Positions 16,338 to 24,936 are shown, numbered from the stretch's first letter. The stretch: DNA of 64,000 nucleotides from JADGGM01 sp027307005 (GCA_035455745.1 DATIEP010000055.1:1-64000); one strand, 5' to 3'. Numbers and translations are program-made. The notes: generated by a model from the sequence alone, not told the origin.

Positions 16338-17165
16338 GTGAGACGCCAGCTCGCCGGCGTGGCGGACGCGCGACCCGCGAGCGACGCACCCGCAGCCGCG
16401 CCCGAGCGCACACGTCTGCTCGCGGAATCGCTGGATGCGTGGTTCGGCCCGATCCACGCCGTGCACGGCATCACGCTGCCGGTGCTCGAGGGCGGCGTCA
16501 TGGCGATCATCGGCCCGTCCGGCTGCGGCAAATCGACGTTCCTGCGCTGTCTCAACCGCATGCACGAGACGGTGCCTAACGCACGCGTCTCCGGCCGCGT
16601 GCTGCTCGACGGACGCGACATCTACGACCGGGGCGTCAACGCGATCGCCGTGCGCAAGCACATCGGCATGGTGTTTCAGCGCCCGACTCCCTTCCCCACC
16701 ATGTCCATCCGCGACAACGTCGCGGCGGGACTCCGGGTGATGGATGCGCGAATCTCGCGCCGCGAGAGGGATGCCATCGTCGAGCGCGCGCTCACGCGCG
16801 CCGCGCTGTGGGACGAAGTCAAGGATCGCCTGGACGCGAGCGCGCTGGCCTTGTCGGGCGGCCAGCAGCAACGGCTCTGCATCGCTCGCGCGCTCGCAAC
16901 GAGTCCGCGCGTGTTGTTCCTTGACGAACCGACCGCGTCGCTCGATCCGGCCAGCACGCAGAGCGTCGAGCAACTGGTGCGCGAGCTGCGCGGCGAAGTC
17001 ACGATCATCATCGTGACGCACAACATGCAACAAGCCGCCCGCATTTCGGATCGCACCGCATTTTTCCTCTCCGGCGACCTCGTCGAAATGGCGCCGACCC
17101 AGACGCTGTTCACGTCGCCGTCGGATCCGCGCACCGAAGCCTACATCACGGGACGGTTTGGATGA
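16338..17165 (+). CDS. pstB: Phosphate ABC transporter ATPase PstB (first of two tandem copies)
   Basis: The 275-residue ATPase energises phosphate import. Visible are Walker A GPSGCGKST, the Q-loop region VFQRPTPFPTMSI, signature LSGGQQQRLCIARAL, Walker B VLFLDEPTASLD and the switch His in VTHNMQQ. The GTG at 16338 lies one base past the pstA stop; a longer in-frame extension upstream is an artefact of the open frame through pstA. About 25 variable residues precede the ABC domain. A second, clearly related pstB follows with an ATGA overlap. Confidence 0.94.
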   Translation: MRRQLAGVADARPASDAPAAAPERTRLLAESLDAWFGPIHAVHGITLPVLEGGVMAIIGPSGCGKSTFLRCLNRMHETVPNARVSGRVLLDGRDIYDRGVNAIAVRKHIGMVFQRPTPFPTMSIRDNVAAGLRVMDARISRRERDAIVERALTRAALWDEVKDRLDASALALSGGQQQRLCIARALATSPRVLFLDEPTASLDPASTQSVEQLVRELRGEVTIIIVTHNMQQAARISDRTAFFLSGDLVEMAPTQTLFTSPSDPRTEAYITGRFG

Positions 17166-18001
17166 GCCACACCATGGCGGCGCCTCGCCTAACGCCGGCG
17201 CCGGCCGGGCGCGCGCGCTCCGATCCGGCTGCACCCGCGGCCGGCCTGACCGGGCTGATCGAGATTCGCGACTTCTCGTTCTACTACGGCGACAAGCGCG
17301 CGCTGACGAGCATCTCGCTCCGGATCACGCCGCGCACGATCGTGGCGTTCATCGGTCCCTCGGGATGCGGGAAGTCGACGCTGCTCCGGTCGATCAACCG
17401 CCTCAACGCACTCATCCCCGACGCGCGTCACGAGGGAGAGATCTTGCTCGATGGCACCGACATCCACGGCGCCGAGAGCGACATCGTCACGCTCAGGCAA
17501 CGTGTGGGAATGGTGTTCCAACGATGGAATCCGTTTCCCAAGTCGATCTACGAGAACGTGGCGTTCGGTCCGCGCATCAACGGTCTCGCGCGCCGCGGCG
17601 AGTTCGACGAGCTGGTCGAGAGCTCGCTCAGACGCGCCGCCCTGTGGGACGAAGTACGAGATCGCCTCCACTCGAGCGCCCTCGGATTGTCCGGGGGCCA
17701 ACAGCAGCGCCTCTGCATCGCGCGCGCCCTGGCCAACGATCCCGAAGTATTGTTGCTCGACGAGCCTGCGTCGGCGCTCGACCCGATTGCGACGCAGCAC
17801 GTCGAAGAGCTGCTGTACGAGCTCAAGCGGGAGCTGACCATCGTCATCGTGACGCACAACATGCAGCAAGCAGCGCGCGTCTCCGACACCACGGCATTTT
17901 TCTATCTCGGCGAGCTCGTGGAAGCAGGGCCGACCGACCAGATCTTCACCACGCCTCGCCAGCCGCGCACCGAGGCGTACATCACCGGGAGATTCGGATG
18001 A
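17162..18001 (+). CDS. pstB: Phosphate ABC transporter ATPase PstB (second tandem copy)
   Basis: The 279-residue protein has the complete set of ABC motifs: GPSGCGKST, VFQRWNPFPKSI, LSGGQQQRLCIARAL, LLLDEPASALD and VTHNMQQAARV. Its Q-loop and YYGDKRAL N-terminal segment look more like canonical PstB than the first copy does. Both copies end in nearly the same TEAYITGRFG, which points to duplication. It begins with an ATGA overlap with copy one and ends with an ATGA overlap with phoU. The two may form a heterodimer, or each may serve under different phosphate conditions. Neither is degenerate. Confidence 0.94.
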   Translation: MSHTMAAPRLTPAPAGRARSDPAAPAAGLTGLIEIRDFSFYYGDKRALTSISLRITPRTIVAFIGPSGCGKSTLLRSINRLNALIPDARHEGEILLDGTDIHGAESDIVTLRQRVGMVFQRWNPFPKSIYENVAFGPRINGLARRGEFDELVESSLRRAALWDEVRDRLHSSALGLSGGQQQRLCIARALANDPEVLLLDEPASALDPIATQHVEELLYELKRELTIVIVTHNMQQAARVSDTTAFFYLGELVEAGPTDQIFTTPRQPRTEAYITGRFG

Positions 18002-18732
18002 GTCCCTCACCACTCGAGAGCACGACGGGGTTCCGCCATTTTCACGAGCAGCTCGACCTGCTCAAACAGCGCTTGCTCGACATGTCGGAGCGCGCCGAAG
18101 CGTTGGTCGACGTCGCCGTCGACGCCCTGCTCCGCCGCGACATCGGAAAGGCCGACGTCGTGATCAGCGGCGATCGCGAGCTCGATGCACTCGAGATCGA
18201 GATCGAACAGCTCGCCATCTCGCTGCTCGCGCTCCAGCAACCGATGGCGCGCGACCTCCGCTTCATCATTGGCGCGATCAAGATCTCGAACGATCTCGAG
18301 CGCGTGGGCGATCACGCCGTGAACATCGCGCAGTCGGCCTTGCGTCTTTCGGACATGCGGTCGATCATTACGCCGGACCCGGAAATCGAGGACATGGCGC
18401 GGCGCGCGCGCGCGATGTTGAGCGATGCGCTGGATGCGTTCGTCCGGTCCGACGGCGCGCTGGGGCGCGATGTGTGCAAGCGGGACGATCAAGTGGATGC
18501 CCTGCACGATTCGTTGTTCCGCATCCTGCTCACCCACATGCTCGAGGATCCGACGACCATCTCGGCGGCATTGGAGTTGTTTCTCGTGAGTCGCAACCTG
18601 GAGCGGGTGGCGGATCTGGCGACCAACATCGCCGAGGACGCGGTGTATCTGGCCGAGGGCAAGTCAATCAAGCACCACCTCGAGGAGCGGTCGGCGACCG
18701 GCGGCGCGCTCGGCGCAACGTCGGTCGCCTGA
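17998..18732 (+). CDS. phoU: Phosphate signalling protein PhoU
   Basis: PhoU (244 residues) links Pst transport to PhoR and restrains the Pho regulon when phosphate is plentiful. The sequence shows the two-repeat all-helical PhoU fold, each with an acidic metal site: KISNDLERVGDHAVNIA in the first repeat and SRNLERVADLATNIAEDAVYL in the second. The ATG at 17998 overlaps the pstB stop. Its TGA at 18730-18732 is in the same frame as the downstream ppx coding sequence, 26 codons before the likely ppx N-terminus. Confidence 0.94.
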   Translation: MSPSPLESTTGFRHFHEQLDLLKQRLLDMSERAEALVDVAVDALLRRDIGKADVVISGDRELDALEIEIEQLAISLLALQQPMARDLRFIIGAIKISNDLERVGDHAVNIAQSALRLSDMRSIITPDPEIEDMARRARAMLSDALDAFVRSDGALGRDVCKRDDQVDALHDSLFRILLTHMLEDPTTISAALELFLVSRNLERVADLATNIAEDAVYLAEGKSIKHHLEERSATGGALGATSVA

Positions 18733-18810
18733 CGGAGGAGTCCGACGAGCCGGCCGGCCGCCGTCCATTCGCGCTCCCGCCGGGCTGCGCCGCGCTCGCC
18801 TAACGGGCGG

Positions 18811-20337
18811 ATCGAGCGCGTCGCGGCCATCGACATCGGGTCCAACTCCATCCGCCAGCTGATCGCGGATGTGACGCCCGGCGGCCACATCCGGGTGGTG
18901 GACGAGATGAAAGCCGCGCCACGGTTAGGCGCTGGCGTCGGAGACTCGCGGCAGCTCGCGCCGCACGCCATGGAGCGCGCCAGCGAGGCCATCTCCCGCA
19001 TGGCGACGCTCGCGCGGCAGCGCGGCGCCAACCGCATCGTGGCCGTCGCGACGAGCGCGGTGCGCGAAGCGTCGAACGCGCGCGAGTTCGTCGACATGGT
19101 GCAGCGCGGCGCGCACCTGCCCGTGCGCGTCCTCGATGGACGGGCCGAGGCGCTCCTCAGCTATCGCAGCGCGCTCGCGCACTTCGACCTCGGCAGCGGC
19201 CGGACGGTGGTGACGGACATCGGCGGCGGCTCGCTCGAGCTCGTGCTCTGCGCCGCCGGCCTGGTGGACCGTCTGGTCTCGCTGCCGTTCGGCGCGCTGC
19301 GCCTAACGGAAGACTATTTCGAACGGGGCTCGAGCCGTCGCGCCGTCAAAGCGCTCCGCCGCGACGTCCGCGCCGAGCTCCGCACGCACCTGCCGGCGCG
19401 CGAGTGGCGCAACGCGCGGATCGTGGGCTCCGGCGGCACGTTCACCAACCTCGCCGGCATGGCCCTGGCCCGGCAGGGCCTGCACCCGGCGCGCACCGTG
19501 CACGGCACCCGCGTCACCCGCATCGAGCTCGAACACATCCTCGACGCGCTCCAGGACATGACGCTCGCCGAACGGCTCGCGGTCCCGGGGCTCAACGCGG
19601 GACGCGCCGACATCATCGTCGCGGGTCTGGCCGTGATCGCCGAGGTGCTTGCGCGCCTCGACGCCCCGAGCATCGTCGTCTCGGCCTACGGCATTCGCGA
19701 AGGGCTGCTGCTCGAGACGGCACGCGTGAAACCACACGCCGCGAGTCCTGGCGACGCACGCCAACGATCGATCGAGCGACTCGCCGAAGCCTGCGACGTG
19801 GAAGGTCGCCATGCCGTGCAGGTGCAGCGTCTCGCGCTACAACTGTTCGATGCGCTGCACGAGCGACTGGGCTGCGAACACGGCGAGCGCGATGTCCTGG
19901 CCGCCGCCGCGCGCCTGCACGACATCGGCTACTACATCAGCTACGACAAGCACCACAAGCACTCGTTTTACCTCATCGCGCACGCCGAGCTGCTTGGCTT
20001 GTCGCCGGCCGAGCAGCTCGTGATCGCCAACGTGGCGCGATATCACCGCGGCGCGTCGCCGCGCCGGTCGCACGAGACGCTCGCCGCGCTCGATCGCTCA
20101 CTCCGCCGCCAGGTGAGGCGACTCGCGGCCGTCCTGCGCGTGGCCGATGGATTGGATCGTGGACACACCGGTGCTGTCGACCGCGTGAAGGTCCGCTGGT
20201 CGCGCACGGGCATCCGCATTACCGCTGTCCCGCGCACGGCGGGACAGCCGCTACGACTCGAATTGTGGGGTGCGACGCGGAAGCGGGCGCTTCTTGAACG
20301 GGTGACGGGCGTGCCCGTCCAGATCGTCGGCGCCTGA
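18811..20337 (+). CDS. ppx: Exopolyphosphatase/GppA family with C-terminal HD domain (non-canonical start)
   Basis: This protein of about 508 residues releases phosphate from polyphosphate (or pppGpp). The ASKHA-fold N-terminus reads ERVAAIDIGSNSIRQLIAD, the second nucleotide motif is TDIGGGSLEL, and an HD domain near residue 370 has AARLHDIGYYISY. The essential DIGSNS motif lies upstream of the first in-frame ATG, GTG or TTG, which is the GTG at 18871. Starting there would delete the phosphate loop. I therefore place the start at ATC 18811, where family members begin with Met-Glu-Arg. An ACG at 18745 behind a GGAGGAG site (18734-18740) is an alternative. The end overlaps ppk by 87 bases on the opposite strand. 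Confidence 0.82.
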   Translation: MERVAAIDIGSNSIRQLIADVTPGGHIRVVDEMKAAPRLGAGVGDSRQLAPHAMERASEAISRMATLARQRGANRIVAVATSAVREASNAREFVDMVQRGAHLPVRVLDGRAEALLSYRSALAHFDLGSGRTVVTDIGGGSLELVLCAAGLVDRLVSLPFGALRLTEDYFERGSSRRAVKALRRDVRAELRTHLPAREWRNARIVGSGGTFTNLAGMALARQGLHPARTVHGTRVTRIELEHILDALQDMTLAERLAVPGLNAGRADIIVAGLAVIAEVLARLDAPSIVVSAYGIREGLLLETARVKPHAASPGDARQRSIERLAEACDVEGRHAVQVQRLALQLFDALHERLGCEHGERDVLAAAARLHDIGYYISYDKHHKHSFYLIAHAELLGLSPAEQLVIANVARYHRGASPRRSHETLAALDRSLRRQVRRLAAVLRVADGLDRGHTGAVDRVKVRWSRTGIRITAVPRTAGQPLRLELWGATRKRALLERVTGVPVQIVGA

Positions 20338-22488
20338 GTCGTCGACCGCCTGTTCGTTAGGCGGCGCGGCCTCGTCCACGGGAGCCGGCGTCGATTGGGC
20401 AAGCGCCGCCTCGCCCCACGGATCGATCAAGAACAAGCGGTGCGATCCGCGCTCCGGCTCGCCGGGCGCGGGACGCCGCTGACGATACTTGCCGTCCGCA
20501 TCGAGATCCCAGGCCTGGCGGTTGTCGGCGAGCAGCGTCGCGAGCAGCGTCCGCAGAGACGTGTGAAGCGCAGGATCTTCGATGGGCACGATGGCTTCCA
20601 CACGACCGTCGAAATTGCGGGGCATCCAGTCGGCCGAGCCGATGTAGAACTCCTCGGCGCCGCCGTTCAGGAAGTGCCACACGCGCGAATGCTCGAGAAA
20701 CCGGCCGACGATGCTGATCACGCGGATGCGCTCGCTGACGTCGGGGAGTCCGGGCCGCAAGCAACAGATGCCGCGCACGATCAAGTCGATGTCCACGCCG
20801 GCGCGCGACGCACGATACAACGCCGCGATGACCTCCGCGTCGGTGATCGCGTTCATCTTTGCCACGATGCGCGCCGGACGCCCGGCACGTGCATGCTCGG
20901 ACTCGCGCGCGATCAATTCGAGGAACCGCTCGCGTAGTCCGTACGGCGCGACGATCAGCGACCTGAACGTCTTTTGACGCGAGAATCCCGTGAGCACGTT
21001 GAACAGGTCCGTCATGTCCGCGCCGATGCGCGGATCGGTGGTGAAGAACCCGAGGTCGGTGTACACGCGCGCCGTGCGGGAGTTGTAGTTGCCGGTGCCG
21101 ACGTGCACGTAACGGCGAATGCCGTCCGCTTCGCGCCTAACCACCAACGCGATTTTCGCGTGCGTCTTGAGTCCTACGAGGCCGTACGCCACGTGGACGC
21201 CCGCGTTCTCGAGCTGTCGCGCCCACTCGATGTTGTTCGCTTCGTCGAACCGCGCTTTGAGCTCCACCAGCACCGCGACCTGCTTGCCGCGCTCGGCGGC
21301 GTCGATCAAGGCGCGCACGATTGGCGTGTCGCCCGACATGCGGTACAAGGTCATCTTGATCGCCAGCACTTCCGGATCTTCAGCCGCGCGCTCGAGAAAG
21401 TGCTCCACGGTAGTGGCGAAGCTCTCGAACGGATGGTGCACGAGCACGCTGTGCTGGCGGAACGCGTCGAATACGGCGCCGTTCGATTCGCGGAACGGCC
21501 GCGGCGTCACGGGGACTAACGGGGGATCGCGAAGGTCGGGGATGTCGAGCGTGGCCAGATCCATGAGCTGGCCCAGCTCGAGCAGCCGCCCCACCTCGTA
21601 TACGTCGCGCTCGGTGAGCGACGCACTCGGGGGAAGGCGATCCTCGCGCAGCTCCTCGAGCAGCAGTGAGCGCACTTCCTCGGGCGTGCCTTCTTCCACC
21701 TCGAGCCGGATCACTTCGCCGAAGCGACGCCGAAACACCTGCTCTTCGATGGACGCGAGCAGGTCTTCCGCCTCCTCGTACGGCGCGAGCTCGATGTCCG
21801 AATTGCGCGTGATCCGGAAGACGTTCCAGTTCCGCACCTCCATGCCCGGAAAAAGCTTGTCCAGGTGCGCGCCTATCACGCGCTCGAGCGGCACAAACCA
21901 GTTGGGCTTTCGCGTCGGCACCCAACGCGGGAGACTGCGCGGCACTTTCACCCGCGCGAAATGCTCGACGCCGGTCTGCGGGTCGCGCACCTGCACGGCC
22001 AGCGACAACGACAGATTCGATATGTATGGAAAGGGATGCCCGGGACCGACGGCGAGCGGAGTGAGCACCGGAAAGATCGTGGCGTCGAATCGCACATCGA
22101 GCGACGCACGCTCGTCACGATCGAGGTCTTTCATGCTCAGCAGCCCCACCCCTCGCTGCGCCAGCGCCGGCAGCAGCTCGTCGTGCAAACAACGCCGGCT
22201 CATCATCAGCTGCTCATCGACGCGCGCGCGAATCGCGTCGAGCTGCTCCTGCGGCGACATGCCATCGGCGCCGGTTGCGGTCACGTTCGCCGCCACCTGC
22301 CGGCGCAGGCCGGCGACGCGCACCATGTAGAACTCATCGAGATTGGTGCTGAAAATCGATAGGAACTTGAGCCGCTCGAGCAGCGGATTGCGCTCGTCGA
22401 ATGCCTCGTGGAGCACGCGCTGATTGAAATCCAGCCAACTGAGCTCACGATTGATGAACAGCGAAGGCGATAAGACGAGTTCAGGCAT
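20251..22488 (-). CDS. ppk: Polyphosphate kinase 1
   Basis: The 745-residue enzyme builds polyphosphate reversibly from ATP. It opens with INRELSWLDFNQRVLHEA and NLDEFYMVRVAGL. The two phospholipase-D-like catalytic segments are present: KTHAKIALVVRRE, with the His that becomes phosphorylated, and the second region GSADWMPRNFDGRVE; YVHVGTGNYN follows the first. The C-terminal roughly 60 residues are charged and Pro-rich, and this tail runs 87 bases into the convergent ppx gene. Converging synthesis and degradation genes suggest that transcription of one could interfere with the other. A PhoB link is plausible but no clear Pho box is seen before it. Confidence 0.95.
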   Translation of the reverse strand: MPELVLSPSLFINRELSWLDFNQRVLHEAFDERNPLLERLKFLSIFSTNLDEFYMVRVAGLRRQVAANVTATGADGMSPQEQLDAIRARVDEQLMMSRRCLHDELLPALAQRGVGLLSMKDLDRDERASLDVRFDATIFPVLTPLAVGPGHPFPYISNLSLSLAVQVRDPQTGVEHFARVKVPRSLPRWVPTRKPNWFVPLERVIGAHLDKLFPGMEVRNWNVFRITRNSDIELAPYEEAEDLLASIEEQVFRRRFGEVIRLEVEEGTPEEVRSLLLEELREDRLPPSASLTERDVYEVGRLLELGQLMDLATLDIPDLRDPPLVPVTPRPFRESNGAVFDAFRQHSVLVHHPFESFATTVEHFLERAAEDPEVLAIKMTLYRMSGDTPIVRALIDAAERGKQVAVLVELKARFDEANNIEWARQLENAGVHVAYGLVGLKTHAKIALVVRREADGIRRYVHVGTGNYNSRTARVYTDLGFFTTDPRIGADMTDLFNVLTGFSRQKTFRSLIVAPYGLRERFLELIARESEHARAGRPARIVAKMNAITDAEVIAALYRASRAGVDIDLIVRGICCLRPGLPDVSERIRVISIVGRFLEHSRVWHFLNGGAEEFYIGSADWMPRNFDGRVEAIVPIEDPALHTSLRTLLATLLADNRQAWDLDADGKYRQRRPAPGEPERGSHRLFLIDPWGEAALAQSTPAPVDEAAPPNEQAVDDSGADDLDGHARHPFKKRPLPRRTPQFES

Positions 22489-22598
22489 GGTCCACGAGGG
22501 TGGTGACGGCGAGGTGGGAGGGTCTCACTATGTTGGCCGCCACCTCGAGAAAGATCACGGTTTGGTCACGGGATTACAACAAAGCTCAGGGCTGGTGC

Positions 22599-22626
22599 TT
22601 GACACTTTACTATGTAGTAATATAAT
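22599..22626 (+). promoter_or_regulatory. Strong sigma70-type promoter with embedded ArsR-like operator
   Basis: TTGACA at 22599-22604, a 16-base spacer and TATAAT at 22621-22626 form a consensus promoter in an AT-rich island that stands out from its GC-rich surroundings. The spacer carries the inverted repeat TTACTA-TG-TAGTAA at 22607-22620, well placed for repression by the ArsR protein encoded just downstream. The ATG of the first gene starts seven bases after the -10 box, so the transcript should be leaderless. Confidence 0.8.
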
Positions 22627-22632
22627 AGGGCC

Positions 22633-22896
22633 ATGCCCCAGGTTATCCGCATCGAGATTCGCGCCCGACCGAGCAAAGTCTGGCGTTATGTCGCATCACA
22701 GGAGGCGCCGCGCCGCTGGATCAGTCCCAATCTTGAAATCGACCTCAAGCTCGGCGGCAAATACCGTTTCCTGGACGGCTTCGCAGGAATCGGCGACGGC
22801 GATTGGTCCGCAATGGTCGCGGATCATGAGCGGGGCGCCGACCAGCACAGGATTCTGGACAAGCTCGCCGGGCTGGTTAATGCGAGCGAGAACTGA
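22633..22896 (+). CDS. SRPBCC (AHSA1-like) protein with an apparent internal deletion
   Basis: The 87-residue frame begins like an AHSA1/SRPBCC ligand-binding protein (VIRIEIRARPSKVWRYVAS, RRWISPNLEIDLKLGGKYRF) and ends like one (DHERGADQHRILDKLAGLV). Family members of this kind are about 140 residues. Here the central beta strands between KYRFL and DGFAGIG are absent, about 50 residues, with the frame intact. The helix-grip fold is unlikely to close normally, so function is doubtful although the reading frame and promoter are well kept. It overlaps the downstream ArsR gene by 17 bases. Translation probably starts at the 5' end of the mRNA. Confidence 0.7.
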   Translation: MPQVIRIEIRARPSKVWRYVASQEAPRRWISPNLEIDLKLGGKYRFLDGFAGIGDGDWSAMVADHERGADQHRILDKLAGLVNASEN

Positions 22897-23299
22897 CCGT
22901 CAGAGAGAGGACGCGACCGACGCCCTGTTTCGGATGCTGGCCGATCCCACCCGCCGGCGCATCCTCGATCTCCTCGCCGAACGGGGACCGCTCAACGTGA
23001 CCGGACTGTCGGCGGAGTTTCCCAATCTGGTCCCGTCCGGCATTTCCAAGCATCTGATGGGGCTTCGCTCCGCTGGCTTAGTGCAGGCCAGCCGTGACGG
23101 GCGTCAGCAGATCTATTCGCTGGAGGCCGCAGCGATGAATGCGGCACTCGCGCCCTGGCTCCGGAAATACGATCGCTTCTGGCATCACGCTCTCGAGCAG
23201 GTGCGCCATCTGGCCGAAGACGAAGCGGAAGAGGGGCGAACCACCGGGACAGCATGCACACTAGCCCGCGGTGGTAGTGATCAACCGACTCAACAGTAG
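22880..23299 (+). CDS. ArsR-family transcriptional regulator
   Basis: The 139-residue winged-helix protein carries DALFRMLADPTRRRILDLLAERGPLNV, then a recognition region SGISKHLMGLRSAGLV and wing GRQQIYSL. There are no cysteine metal-binding motifs, so it belongs to the non-metal ArsR group usually paired with SRPBCC genes. The ATG at 22880 lies within the end of the SRPBCC gene; the order SRPBCC-then-ArsR is the reverse of the common one. The inverted repeat within the upstream promoter is the likely autoregulatory operator. Its last 39 bases overlap the 3' end of pit on the other strand. Confidence 0.85.
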   Translation: MRARTDRQREDATDALFRMLADPTRRRILDLLAERGPLNVTGLSAEFPNLVPSGISKHLMGLRSAGLVQASRDGRQQIYSLEAAAMNAALAPWLRKYDRFWHHALEQVRHLAEDEAEEGRTTGTACTLARGGSDQPTQQ

Positions 23300-24304
23300 C
23301 CAGAACATGGCGGACATCGCTGCCGCCGCGGGGATCGTGAGAACCCATCCCCAAACGATTCGGCCCGCGACGCCCCAGCGCACTGCCGACAGGCGCTGCG
23401 TGGCGCCGACACCGACGATCGATCCGGTGATCGTGTGCGTGGTGCTCACCGGGATTCCGAACTTCGTTGCCAGCAAGATGCTGAGCGCGCCGCCGGTTTC
23501 TGCGCAAAAGCCGCCCACGGGTCTGAGTCGCGTGATCCGGGAGCCCATGGTGTGCACGATGCGCCATCCGCCTAACGCAGTGCCGAGGGCGATAGCGGTG
23601 TAGGCGGCGATCTCGACCCAGTGCGGAATGACATCGCCCCGGGTGAGGTACAAGTGTCCGAGCAGTCCCGGTTGGTGCGCGAAGTAACCCTGTGTCGAAA
23701 CGAGCAGCCCGACGATAACGCCCATCGTCTTTTGCGCGTCATTCGCTCCATGTGAGAGCGAGAAGAAGCCGGAGCTGGCGAGTTGTGCGACTCGAAAAAT
23801 GCGATCGACCCGTCCGGGCGGTGTGCGTCTGAAAATCCAGTACACCGCCACCATCAGTACGAAGCCGAGGATCATGCCGATGATGGGCGACAGGACGATG
23901 AATACCAGCGTCTTGGTCCATCCGGCGGGGATGATGGCCGAGAAACCCGCTTTCGCGACTGCCGCTCCGCCGTAGCCGCCGATCAGCGCGTGGGATGAGC
24001 TGGATGGCAGTCCGAAATGCCAGGTGACGATGTTCCACGCGATGGCGCCGAGCAGTGCGCCGAGGATGACGTTCGGATCGACGATGGACACGTGGATCAT
24101 GCCCTGGCCCATCGTCCGCGCGACTGCCGTTCCGACGGTGAATGCGGCGAGGAAATTGAAGCACGCGGCCCAGAGCACGGCGGGCAGCGGCTTGAGCACG
24201 CGTGTACCGACGACGGTGGCGATGGAATTCGCCGAGTCGTGGAAGCCGTTGCTGAAGTCGAACAGGAACGCGATCACGATGATCGCGACGACGTACGTGA
24301 CCAC
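23261..24304 (-). CDS. pit: PiT-family inorganic phosphate transporter
   Basis: This 347-residue inner-membrane carrier imports phosphate or metal-phosphate by cation symport. It has about ten hydrophobic segments and the two PiT signatures, FDFSNGFHDSANSIATVV near the N-terminus and SLSHGANDAQKTMGVI in the middle, with GIPVSTTHTITGSIVG near the end. It starts three bases after the DUF47 stop, in the operon deoC-DUF47-pit. It offers a low-affinity route beside the high-affinity Pst system. Confidence 0.94.
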   Translation of the reverse strand: MVTYVVAIIVIAFLFDFSNGFHDSANSIATVVGTRVLKPLPAVLWAACFNFLAAFTVGTAVARTMGQGMIHVSIVDPNVILGALLGAIAWNIVTWHFGLPSSSSHALIGGYGGAAVAKAGFSAIIPAGWTKTLVFIVLSPIIGMILGFVLMVAVYWIFRRTPPGRVDRIFRVAQLASSGFFSLSHGANDAQKTMGVIVGLLVSTQGYFAHQPGLLGHLYLTRGDVIPHWVEIAAYTAIALGTALGGWRIVHTMGSRITRLRPVGGFCAETGGALSILLATKFGIPVSTTHTITGSIVGVGATQRLSAVRWGVAGRIVWGWVLTIPAAAAMSAMFWLLLSRLITTTAG

Positions 24305-24307
24305 CGA

Positions 24308-24919
24308 TCAGGCGTGTTTGAGAGCGATGCTCTCGAGGACGTTGGCAACGTCCTCGCACTGATCGAGCGCGCGCTCGAGCGTGTCGTACAGTTCCTTCCA
24401 CTTGATCACTTCGAGCGGGTCGGGGGTCCCGCGGAACAACTCGCCTACGGCCTCGTGGTAGAGCGCGTCGCCTTCTTCCTCGCGCATCTTGATTTCGCGG
24501 CCTTTTTCGGCGATGAAGCGGACGTCTTTCATGTGGGCCACGGCGGCTTCGATCGCGTCGGTCGCCTGAACGAGCACCGCACAGATCTTCTTTGCTGCTT
24601 CGTGTACGTCTGTCACGTGGAACATCGCCGCTCGCCGCGCCGTCCCATCGACCAGGTCCACGACGTTGTCCAGGCGCGACGCGAGCAGGTGGATGTCTTC
24701 GCGGTCGAACGGTGTCACGAACGTCTGGTCGATGCGCGAGATGATGTCGTGCGTGATCGTGTCGGCCTCGTGTTCCACGACTTTGATCGCGGAGGTGAAG
24801 TGATCGAGACGCGACGGGTCGGCGAACAGTCCGGCCAGCAGGCGTGCGGCAGCCGTCAGGCGCTTGGACAGCTGCGCGAACATCGAGAAGAACGCGGTGT
24901 CTCTCGGAATGAGACGCAC
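24308..24919 (-). CDS. DUF47-family PhoU-like protein, putative Pit accessory
   Basis: The 203-residue all-helical protein belongs to the DUF47 group, distant relatives of PhoU usually encoded next to Pit transporters. The N-terminus RDTAFFSMFAQLSKRLTAAARLL and the acidic EHEADTITHDI segment, with the conserved FDREDIHLLASRLDNVVDLVDG, are diagnostic. It should regulate or gate the adjacent Pit. The GTG at 24919 gives the normal family length; upstream extension would run into deoC. It lies 17 bases after deoC and three bases before pit. Confidence 0.9.
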   Translation of the reverse strand: MRLIPRDTAFFSMFAQLSKRLTAAARLLAGLFADPSRLDHFTSAIKVVEHEADTITHDIISRIDQTFVTPFDREDIHLLASRLDNVVDLVDGTARRAAMFHVTDVHEAAKKICAVLVQATDAIEAAVAHMKDVRFIAEKGREIKMREEEGDALYHEAVGELFRGTPDPLEVIKWKELYDTLERALDQCEDVANVLESIALKHA

Positions 24920-24936
24920 GGGACCAGTCGCTCCTG

